From NCBI RefSeq assembly GCF_019669925.1, contig NZ_AP019779.1:806001-870000 (forward strand): DNA of 64,000 nucleotides, in the 5' to 3' direction. Below, piece after piece: positions 1-7,625 of the stretch. This DNA is from Methanobrevibacter arboriphilus. Lineage in GTDB: Archaea; Methanobacteriota; Methanobacteria; Methanobacteriales; Methanobacteriaceae. Position 1 is the stretch's first letter, and every line of letters begins with the position of its first letter. Position numbers and translations under genes: made by a program. Below the pieces are notes generated by a model. The model was not told the origin of the DNA. It saw only the letters and a program-made list of their open reading frames with translations, and made no database searches.

Positions 1-1313
1 GCTGTTTTTTCGATTTCCAATACATTATTTAACCAAGAAAGATAACCATCTGATCCATTACATCTGAATTGTGATTCTAGTTTCATTTCTTTATATTCTG
101 CATTAAATTCTTTTGCAAAATGTTTTATTGTTTGAATATCACCAATGTCTTTCATTGTTACTCTTTGATATTCATCAATAAAGAAAATTGAACATTTAGA
201 AGCGTTTATTATCTCTTTAATTTGATGTTCGCCTTGATTTCCATAGAATCCACTTTTTTCATTTAATCTATGGGCTTCATCTACAACTAAAGAATCAAAA
301 GTATCTTTTTCAGAATTCATATAGGTTCCAGATGATTTAAATAAATTTTTAACATATTCTTGAGTATATTCTCCTTTAAGTTTTTTAAAGAAAACATCTC
401 GAGGAGCTGAATTTTTTGTAACGTATTGGGAAACCATTTTATTATTAATAAACTCAACTAATAGATTAATAGCTACTACAGATTTTCCAGTTCCTGGACC
501 TCCTTTTACAACTAAAACTTTTTTATTATTGTCTTTTACAGATGATAAAGCCATATTTTTAGCAGATTCATAAACAATTTTTTGTTCATCAATCATCATA
601 AATTCTTTATTTCCTTTTAACATATTTAATAAAGTATCTTGTAGTCTCTTTGAAGGCCGAATTTTACCATTTTGAATATGATAAATTATATCTCTATTAT
701 CTCCATATTTTATATATTGACTAATAAATGATCTTAATTTTTCTACATCTGTTTTTCCAAATATTGGAGCATATTTAACATATTCTCCATACACATCAGT
801 ATCATTAATTGGATCATTAGGAGTGAGTTTATAATTATGTAAAAATGCACATGGATATAAACCAATATTTTCTGTTTCTACTGATTCAATAAAGTCTTCT
901 ATCAAATGTTTATATGACAATGCTTGGTAAGATGGGTGAGTAGTTTCTCTTACTCCTCTTCCAAGATAAGTTTTTACGATGCCATCTTTTTCAGATACTT
1001 TTTCAATTTTTTCCCATTGCTTTAATTCTATTATGACAGCAGCTTTATGATTACTACTACAACCACTTAAAATAAAATCTATTCTTTTAGAAGTTAAAGG
1101 AATGTTATATTCAATTGCTACTCCAGTATTATTTGGAAGGTTATTATAATTCAATACTTTATACATATATTCCATTGAATTTTCCCAAGACCTATATTCA
1201 GACGGACTTGGCTTTCCAAAACGTGTTTGACATCTGTCTGAAATTCTATCTGCAATTTCTCCAGATTCAACATCTTTCATGAATCCTTCTTTAGTTGAGT
1301 CATAGATAATCAT
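1..1313 (-). CDS. PD-(D/E)XK nuclease + DUF2075 (Schlafen-like helicase) protein, partial
   Basis: The reading frame opens at an ATG at 1313 and is still open at base 1, so about 437 residues are seen and the C-terminus lies outside the window. Residues 70-100 carry a RIDFIL...VIIELKQW pattern (D79, E96, K98) typical of a PD-(D/E)XK nuclease fold. The second part is a DUF2075 (Schlafen group 3-like) helicase: Walker A GGPGTGKS near residue 271, Walker B LVVDEAHR with D345, then an FFIDEYQRV motif and the QFRCNGSDGYLSWL signature. It should couple ATP-driven nucleic-acid remodelling to cleavage. It follows the MazG-like gene by 13 bases on the same strand, so the two are probably co-transcribed. 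Defence against viruses or plasmids is an inference from domain types and pairing. The ribosome binding site is weak, so the exact start is less sure than the family. Confidence 0.85.
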   Translation of the reverse strand, partial: MIIYDSTKEGFMKDVESGEIADRISDRCQTRFGKPSPSEYRSWENSMEYMYKVLNYNNLPNNTGVAIEYNIPLTSKRIDFILSGCSSNHKAAVIIELKQWEKIEKVSEKDGIVKTYLGRGVRETTHPSYQALSYKHLIEDFIESVETENIGLYPCAFLHNYKLTPNDPINDTDVYGEYVKYAPIFGKTDVEKLRSFISQYIKYGDNRDIIYHIQNGKIRPSKRLQDTLLNMLKGNKEFMMIDEQKIVYESAKNMALSSVKDNNKKVLVVKGGPGTGKSVVAINLLVEFINNKMVSQYVTKNSAPRDVFFKKLKGEYTQEYVKNLFKSSGTYMNSEKDTFDSLVVDEAHRLNEKSGFYGNQGEHQIKEIINASKCSIFFIDEYQRVTMKDIGDIQTIKHFAKEFNAEYKEMKLESQFRCNGSDGYLSWLNNVLEIEKT

Positions 1314-1326
1314 AATACAAACCTTA

Positions 1327-1644
1327 TTATAATTTATTATATTTTTTAGAATTTCCTTTAGAGTTATCAAGAGGATATTTTTCATTATTTAAATCAATTT
1401 TATAATTAATAATATCATCAATATTAATATCTAATACATCAGCGAGATAAATACAATAGATTAATATATCTGCAAGTTCTTCAGTAACTTTTTTTTCATT
1501 AAAATCATTATTCCATTGAAAACACTCGAGTAATTCAGCTGATTCAATAGATATAGATTTAACCAAATTTTCAGGAGTGTGAAATTGTTTCCAGTTTCTT
1601 TCATCTCTAAATTCAATGATTTTATTAATTATATCTTTATCCAT
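1327..1644 (-). CDS. MazG-like nucleotide pyrophosphohydrolase
   Basis: A 105-residue all-alpha protein of the MazG/dCTP-pyrophosphatase type, which hydrolyses nucleoside triphosphates to monophosphates and pyrophosphate. The metal-binding signature is visible: ESAELLECFQW followed by EELADILIYC (the EXXE...EXXD pattern). I start it at the ATG at 1644. A GTG nine bases upstream (1653) is in frame, but it lies inside the likely Shine-Dalgarno stretch AAAGTGAT. It precedes the DUF2075 nuclease-helicase gene by 13 bases on the same strand. A free-standing MazG-like enzyme beside a helicase-nuclease may supply nucleotide control in a defence context; that role is inference, while the enzyme family is clear from the motif. 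Confidence 0.85.
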   Translation of the reverse strand: MDKDIINKIIEFRDERNWKQFHTPENLVKSISIESAELLECFQWNNDFNEKKVTEELADILIYCIYLADVLDINIDDIINYKIDLNNEKYPLDNSKGNSKKYNKL

Positions 1645-1762
1645 AAAAATCACTTTAAAGTCTACATTTAATACTTAATAAAGTTTATTCAAAATAATAA
1701 TAAATTTGATTATTCATGCTTCTAAATTATTATATTTCAATATATGAATATTAAATAGGGTA

Positions 1763-2692
1763 TTAATAACATATTTTACATGGTTCATAATGTTGTTTAG
1801 CATATGATAATGATACATACTCAATATGTTTCATATTACCATGTACATGGTTGTGATATTTTTCCCCATATTTTGTTATTATTACTTCTCCTCCAGCTGA
1901 TGTATCTGAATTATCTGATGCATAGGTTGAAGTGTTTGTTTCAACTGTTGGTTCTGGTTCCGGGGTTAATATTCTAACAATTGATAATGAATCAATGCCT
2001 ATCTTTTTACCAAGAACTTGAGATTCTGCTTTTATTTCAAAATCATTTTTATCATTTGGAATAGACAATTGATATTTAAATAATCAATTATTATCTGCAG
2101 TTAATCTTATATTTTCAATGTTTAAATCAGATGATAAAATAGTTATATTAGCATTAGGATCAGTTTTACCAGAAACTGTCAAATAAGTATCATTATCTGT
2201 GAAATTTACATTATCTAAAGATACGTAAGTAGTTGGTCTGTCTATATAGACATTATTACTATTTTCTAATTTTCCAGTGACTATAGAACTTACAGCAATA
2301 TTAACCTCTGTAACATTTTGAGGTATATTAATCTTATATTTAAAATTACCATTAGGATCTACATCAACAGAAACATTATTTAAATTAAGTTCATTAGAAG
2401 ACAAGTGCACTGTCGAATTTATGTCAGTATTTCCACTAATTATATAATCTGTTTCATTAGCACCAATAGTAGCATCAACTGAATTCAAATATAAATTTGT
2501 TTCTGGTTCATAAAATATTGCACTAGAAATAGCACCAACAATAATTGACATAACTATAATCGTTATAAGCCATGCAATAATAATTTTTCCCCATGAAGGT
2601 TTCTTAACCCCATTTTGATCATTACTATGGAAATGTGAACTAAAATTTTTATCTTGATCATGGAATTTTTCCCTTAGTTCTTTAATTCCCAT
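1763..2692 (-). pseudogene. Membrane-anchored Ig-like repeat protein with C-terminal metal-binding motif, interrupted by TGA
   Basis: Two open frames on one strand and in one phase are separated by a single TGA at 2084-2086. The upstream part (202 residues) has a cytoplasmic N-terminus, one membrane helix near residues 35-58 and one and a half Ig-like extracytoplasmic repeats. The downstream part resumes the second repeat exactly where the first has NGNFKYKINIP, reading LFKYQLSIP just after the stop. It ends in a short domain with GEKYHNHVHG and EPCKICY, which resembles small His/Cys metal-binding tails. The stop replaces the Gly of the N-G motif, consistent with one GGA-to-TGA change. The gene start overlaps the stop of the zinc-ribbon gene (ATGA). 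Known selenocysteine users among methanogens do not include this order, so nonsense mutation, sequencing error or readthrough are the options. Confidence 0.75.
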
Positions 2693-3105
2693 TATATCCC
2701 CTCATTATAAAAATAATTTCCATGATTCTTTTTTATGTATTTTGCATTTTTATATGCATCATATGTTGCATAAATAAGGAATAACAGAGCCAAAATTATG
2801 TTGATATATATTAAAATGATTAATATTACCACAAATATTATACCTTTCAGTATTTGTCCATTATAAAATTGCCCCAAACAAAAAAGAAAGAATGTCAAAA
2901 TTGCTGCTACAGAAGGATTTTTGTCATATCTAACTACAACATTGTTTTGATACATATCTTTATCATCATTGATGTTCTTTTCTTCAGCTACTTTTTCTTT
3001 TGAAATATTCAATTCATTTCCACAATAGGAACAGAATTTATTTTCTCTATTTTTAATTTTTATCCCACATTTAGAACAAAAAATACTGGTTGTTTCATTG
3101 CCCAT
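2692..3105 (-). CDS. Zinc-ribbon TM2-like membrane protein
   Basis: A 137-residue protein with an N-terminal zinc ribbon (two CxxC pairs, CSKCG and CSYCG) and a C-terminal pair of hydrophobic helices. The segment NPSVAAILTFFLFCLGQFYNG followed by a GxILKG turn matches TM2-type double-helix domains. Two adjacent ATGs occur; I prefer the second (3105) because GGTGAT lies at better spacing to it. Its stop overlaps the ATG of the Ig-like repeat gene, which implies translational coupling and a two-gene operon. Zinc-ribbon plus membrane helices is a common archaeal architecture of unknown role. Function is not known. Confidence 0.75.
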   Translation of the reverse strand: MGNETTSIFCSKCGIKIKNRENKFCSYCGNELNISKEKVAEEKNINDDKDMYQNNVVVRYDKNPSVAAILTFFLFCLGQFYNGQILKGIIFVVILIILIYINIILALLFLIYATYDAYKNAKYIKKNHGNYFYNEGI

Positions 3106-3362
3106 CATATCACCCTTTTATCATATATTTTCGTCTATTTTGTTTAGCTTATATTTTTTTCTATATGATTTTGAGCAAATCGCATTTTTTTATATAAATA
3201 TGCTTAAAAATAGTTATTATAATACTCATCTCAATTGGATATACTAATTTTTTGAATTTCAAAATTATGATATGACAAAAATATAGAATTTATTTATAAA
3301 TATTATTAAGTGATATAGAATTTATGAATATGTAATCTTATATAATAAAACACATCTTAAAA

Positions 3363-4172
3363 CTAAATTTCATCTAAAATCTCACGAGGAGCCCCACATA
3401 CTTCTACCAAATACTCTGCTTCAACTATATGTAGCTTAGATGGAATAGCTATACAATGCAATGGTCCTCCAAAATCAAAATCAATCAATTCACCAATTTT
3501 ATCTGCTCTAACAACAACATCTTTTGAGCCTACTCTAGCTATTCCTATAGCTAAGGTATCTTCATCAATAATAGCTTCATTATATTTACCATTGGAAATT
3601 AAATCATCTTTAACTTTCATTAAATATTCAAGTCCTTGATTTACAGTCATATATCTATCGTTGTGTGCTTGAATATCAAGTAAAACAAGAGTATGAGCAT
3701 CATTTACTAAGTTATTAGCTATTGCCATATAAGGAGATTGTGGGAAAAAGTTTTCATCTGGAAATGGGATTGTTGTAACTTTTCCAAATTTATAAGCCTG
3801 CAGTCCAGAAATTCCAGGAGCTGATGATAAAATAGATGATCCATGAATTACTTCTGTTTCAATTCCCTTTTTTTTAGCTTCTACTAAAAAATCTGTATGG
3901 GTGGTAGCTATTAAAGGATCTCCACCTGTTATTAAAGCTACATCTCGACCTTTAATAGCTTCTTTCATAAAAACATTTTCTTCTTCTACTTCATGACGAT
4001 TTAATACTTTTATTTCTTTTCCTATAAGTTCTTCAATAGCTTTAAAGCTGGATCCAAAAAGATGAGAGGTGAAAAACTCTGCATAAACTATTTCTACTGA
4101 TTTTAAAGCTTTTAATCCTTTAATTGAAATATCTTTTTCATCGAATAATCCTAATCCTACAAAGTATAACAT
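3363..4172 (-). CDS. dphB: Diphthine synthase
   Basis: A 269-residue SAM-dependent methyltransferase that modifies the conserved histidine of elongation factor 2 in diphthamide synthesis. The N-terminal MLYFVGLGLFDEKDIS start, the GGDPLIATTHTD loop at residues 83-94 and the HGSSILSS motif are typical of DphB/Dph5 of the tetrapyrrole-methylase fold, and the length fits the family. A good ribosome binding site (AGGAGAA) precedes the ATG. It is 84 bases downstream of the Tex-like gene on the same strand, so the two may share a transcript. Confidence 0.96.
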   Translation of the reverse strand: MLYFVGLGLFDEKDISIKGLKALKSVEIVYAEFFTSHLFGSSFKAIEELIGKEIKVLNRHEVEEENVFMKEAIKGRDVALITGGDPLIATTHTDFLVEAKKKGIETEVIHGSSILSSAPGISGLQAYKFGKVTTIPFPDENFFPQSPYMAIANNLVNDAHTLVLLDIQAHNDRYMTVNQGLEYLMKVKDDLISNGKYNEAIIDEDTLAIGIARVGSKDVVVRADKIGELIDFDFGGPLHCIAIPSKLHIVEAEYLVEVCGAPREILDEI

Positions 4173-4256
4173 AAAAAGTTCTCCTAAATCTTGAATATCT
4201 TGTCCTTAATCATTCCATAATCAGTTGCTAAAAGTTATTATTAACTAAAATTCACC

Positions 4257-6452
4257 TTAAATTATCATACTTAGCTGAATTCTTCTTCTTTCAACATCGA
4301 CATCTATTACTTTTACTTCAACTATATCTCCAACACTTACAATATCGAGGGGGTGATTAACAAATTTATTTTCAACTAATTGTGATATATGTACTAAGCC
4401 ATCTTGATGAACTCCAATATCTACAAAAGCACCAAAATCCACCACATTTCTTATTGTTCCCTCGAGAACCATTCCTTCTTCAAGGTCTTCTATTTCAAGA
4501 GCATCTTTTCTAAGTATAGGTTGAGGCATGTTGTCTCTTGGATCTCTTCCTGGCTTTTTAAGTTCATTTATTATATCAATGAGTGTTACTTTACCAATAT
4601 CAAATTCATTAGCTAGATCCTTAAAATCATTGCTGGTTAGATTATTTAACTTTTCAAAGTGAATCTTTTTAAGGTCTTCATGAGTAGCTTTAAAATCATT
4701 TAAATTATATCCTAAATTCTTAATTAACTTTTCAGTGGCTTTATATGATTCTGGGTGAACTGTTGTAATATCAAGTAGATTTTTTGATCCATAGACCTTT
4801 AAAAATCCTGCAGATTGTTCAAATGCCTTTGGACCTAGTTTAGATACTTTAAGGAGCTCTTTTCTATTTTTAAAAGCTCCTTCCTCTTCACGATACTTAA
4901 TTATATTTTTAGCTATACTAGAGCTTATTCCTGAAACATATTGAAGAAGAGCAATCGATGCAGTATTTAAATCTACTCCTACATTATTAACTGCTTTTTC
5001 CACTACACTTTTTAATGATTCTCCCAATTTTTTCTGATTCATATCATGTTGATATTGTCCTACTCCAATAGATTTAGGATCAATTTTTACTAGCTCTGCA
5101 AGGGGATCTTGTAAACGTCTTGCTATTGAAACTGCACTACGCTCTCCGACATTAAAATCTGGAAATTCTTCTGTAGCTAATTTACTTGCTGAATAAACTG
5201 ATGCTCCTGCTTCATTTACAATTACATATTGAACATCGGTTCCTTTTATTATATCTATAATTATCTCTTCAGATTCTCTTGATGCAGTCCCATTTCCTAA
5301 AGCGATTATATCAACATCATATTCACGAATAAGCTCTAAAACTCTCTTTTTAGACTCAGCAACTTTATTTTGAGGTTTAGTTGGATATATTATATCAGTA
5401 GTTAATACTTTCCCAAATCCATCTACTACAGATAATTTACATCCTGTTCTGAATGCTGGATCCCATCCTAATACAACTTTATTTTGAATTGGTCCTTGCA
5501 TAAGTAACTGTTCAAGGTTTTTTGAAAATACTAAGATGGATTTTTCTTCAGCTGTTTCTGTTAAAGAAGTTCTAATCTCCCTTTCAATTGATGGTGCTAT
5601 AAGTCTTTTATATGAATCAAGTACACTCTCTTCAATTAGTTCTTTAGTATATTCATTATACTCAGGTTTTAGTTTTTCAAAATTATCCTTAGAGTGATCA
5701 ATAAGCATACGTCTATTTAAATACTCTATAATATCATCAACTGGAGCATTGATTTTAACTTTTAATAATTTTTCTTTTTCTCCACGATTAATAGCTAAAA
5801 TCCTATGAATAGCTATATTATTTATTTTTTCATTATATTCATAGTACATTTCATATTCAGAAGATTTTTCTTTATCTTTAGCTTCAATTGATAGATCACC
5901 AGTTTTAAATGTAATTTCCCTAATAGATTTTCTAAAATCAGCATTATCAGAAATAATCTCGGCTATTATATCTTTTGCTCCTTGAATAGCTTCTTCAATT
6001 GTAAAAACTTCTTTTTCTTCTGATAAATACTTTTTAGCTATTTCATGAATTGAAACTTCTGTTTTTTGCTCTAAAATTATATTAGCTAAACTTTCAAGAC
6101 CTTTTTCTCTAGCTATTGTAGCCCTAGTTCTTTTCTTAGGTTTAAATGGACGGTAGATATCTTCTACTTCCACTAAAGTATCTGCTTTTTTTATAGATTC
6201 TCTTAAATCATCGGTTAGTTTTCCTTGCTCTTCTATTGATTTAAGAACCTTTTCTTTTTTTTCCTGAAGATTTCTTAAGTATATTAATCTTTCTCCAAAT
6301 TTTCTTAGTATTTCATCGTCAAGAGAACCAGTAGCTTCTTTACGATATCTAGCTATAAATGGTATTGTATTTCCTTCATCTATAAGTTTTATAGTAGCTT
6401 CAGTTTGCCATTCTTTGATATTTAATTCATTTGATAAAGTTCTAGTAATCAT
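4257..6452 (-). CDS. Tex-like S1 RNA-binding protein
   Basis: A 731-residue protein colinear with bacterial Tex. It has a helical N-terminal region, a YqgF/RNase H-like domain from about residue 325 (VVLGWDPAFRTGCKLSVVDG), the VGQYQHDMNQKKL segment, helix-hairpin-helix motifs near 500-560 and a C-terminal S1 domain from about 655 (GMVLEGTIRNVVDFGAFVDIG, then HQDGLVHISQL). Tex proteins bind nucleic acid and act in transcription and RNA processing. The ATG has AGGAGAT nearby. Full-length Tex is mainly bacterial, so its presence here suggests old transfer, although I see no base-composition break. dphB follows on the same strand. Confidence 0.93.
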   Translation of the reverse strand: MITRTLSNELNIKEWQTEATIKLIDEGNTIPFIARYRKEATGSLDDEILRKFGERLIYLRNLQEKKEKVLKSIEEQGKLTDDLRESIKKADTLVEVEDIYRPFKPKKRTRATIAREKGLESLANIILEQKTEVSIHEIAKKYLSEEKEVFTIEEAIQGAKDIIAEIISDNADFRKSIREITFKTGDLSIEAKDKEKSSEYEMYYEYNEKINNIAIHRILAINRGEKEKLLKVKINAPVDDIIEYLNRRMLIDHSKDNFEKLKPEYNEYTKELIEESVLDSYKRLIAPSIEREIRTSLTETAEEKSILVFSKNLEQLLMQGPIQNKVVLGWDPAFRTGCKLSVVDGFGKVLTTDIIYPTKPQNKVAESKKRVLELIREYDVDIIALGNGTASRESEEIIIDIIKGTDVQYVIVNEAGASVYSASKLATEEFPDFNVGERSAVSIARRLQDPLAELVKIDPKSIGVGQYQHDMNQKKLGESLKSVVEKAVNNVGVDLNTASIALLQYVSGISSSIAKNIIKYREEEGAFKNRKELLKVSKLGPKAFEQSAGFLKVYGSKNLLDITTVHPESYKATEKLIKNLGYNLNDFKATHEDLKKIHFEKLNNLTSNDFKDLANEFDIGKVTLIDIINELKKPGRDPRDNMPQPILRKDALEIEDLEEGMVLEGTIRNVVDFGAFVDIGVHQDGLVHISQLVENKFVNHPLDIVSVGDIVEVKVIDVDVERRRIQLSMII

Positions 6453-7155
6453 TAAATTATAATCTCCTACAATCTAAGATATTCAAATAGATATAAAACC
6501 TACATAGAGATATCAATAGATAAATAAGTAAATAAATAGAAATTAAATATTAAATACTAATATTATATATTAAATATTATACACTATGTACTATATATTA
6601 TTTATTATATATTAACTATTAAATAAATAGATATTAAAATTATATATTTTTAAACATTAATAATAAGCTATTTTTTCTATTTTTAGAATTATTTATTAAA
6701 TATTTACTATTTTTAGATATTTACTATTAATAATAAATTTATGTTCATTATATTAATTATTTTAAAGTTAGTATTTAGATTTAATATTTAATATGATTAT
6801 TTATGTTGAAATACTATTAATATTGATATTATTAATATTAATAAATATTAAAATTAAAATTCTTGATTTTTTACTAAATACTAAAACAATTTAACTAAAT
6901 TATGAATTATTTTATAATTAATTCTATTTCTATGAAAATTATATATTTCCAAAATATTCCATATAAAGCATATACTTATAAATATAAAGACCAATATAAA
7001 TAAAATAAAAAAAGTGAATATTCACTTTATACACTTAAATTAGATGTAAATAATTGAATACAAATGATTAAATTTATGGTTTTTTATGATTTTTAACGAA
7101 ATAAAAGATTATAAAAATTATAAGATATTTAGAAATATAAATGAAGGAAATATAA
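6453..7155. other. Long A+T spacer
   Basis: Spacer between the diverging tex and the small plus-strand gene. It is dominated by TAAATATTA-type simple sequence. A TATA-like stretch (CTTATAAATATAAAG) lies near 6971-6986 and an 18-base perfect palindrome at 7011-7028; both could serve the small downstream gene. No other gene is supported. Confidence 0.6.
7011..7028. repeat. 18-base perfect palindrome
   Basis: AAAGTGAATATTCACTTT reads identically on both strands. It lies about 125 bases before the small tail-anchored gene and 25-40 bases after a TATA-like element, so it could be an operator near a transcription start or a short hairpin. Seen directly; its role is unknown. Confidence 0.5.
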
Positions 7156-7353
7156 ATGGAAAAAGATAAAAAAAAGAAAAATATATACTTCAATGAAGAT
7201 AATAAAATTAATAAAAATAATAATAAAAGTAAGGAAGCTGATGAAAATAATAAAAATAATGAAACTAATGAAGTTAATGAAATTATTGGAAAAATCGTTT
7301 ATATTATAATAATATTAATATGTATAAGTGGTATTATTACGTCTATTCTATAA
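7156..7353 (+). CDS. Small Lys/Asn-rich protein with C-terminal membrane anchor
   Basis: A 65-residue frame with a highly charged Lys/Asn/Glu-rich N-terminal half and one hydrophobic C-terminal helix (IIGKIVYIIIILICISGIITS), the layout of a tail-anchored protein. AAGGA lies about 8 bases before the ATG. A short in-frame ATG at 7141 runs into a stop, so this ATG is the only possible start. I recognise no family. The low-complexity composition means a chance frame cannot be excluded, but the ribosome binding site and coherent membrane segment favour a real small gene. Confidence 0.45.
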   Translation: MEKDKKKKNIYFNEDNKINKNNNKSKEADENNKNNETNEVNEIIGKIVYIIIILICISGIITSIL

Positions 7354-7560
7354 AAACAATAATTTACAAATTTAAATAATAAAATAGAGAAAATTAAAAA
7401 TAATATATAGCATCAAACCTGAAATTTTCTACTTATTAAAAGTTTTAAATCATGAAAAATTTCACCCTACATTTTAAAATTAAAACATATATAACTAGTT
7501 TATAAAAATGTTTAAAATAAAATTTTTAATAAATATAATCATAATTCTATAATTATCTTT

Positions 7561-7598
7561 AAAAATAAAAAAATGGAAGGAAAAAAGATAAATCCTTC
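7561..7598 (-). terminator. Hairpin plus T-run after the adhesin-like gene
   Basis: On the minus strand GAAGGA (7598-7593) pairs with TCCTTC (7581-7576) and is followed by a T-rich run (7573-7561). It sits just after the stop of the adhesin-like gene and is a plausible transcription terminator. Confidence 0.5.
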
Positions 7599-7625
7599 TT
7601 AAACAATGTAAAAATTTAAGTATGT

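Noticed and set aside
2084-2086. Selenocysteine at the TGA
   Set aside because: Selenoprotein synthesis in methanogens is known from Methanococcales and Methanopyrus, not this order. The repeat alignment places Gly rather than Cys/Sec at this site, and no SECIS-like hairpin was evident.
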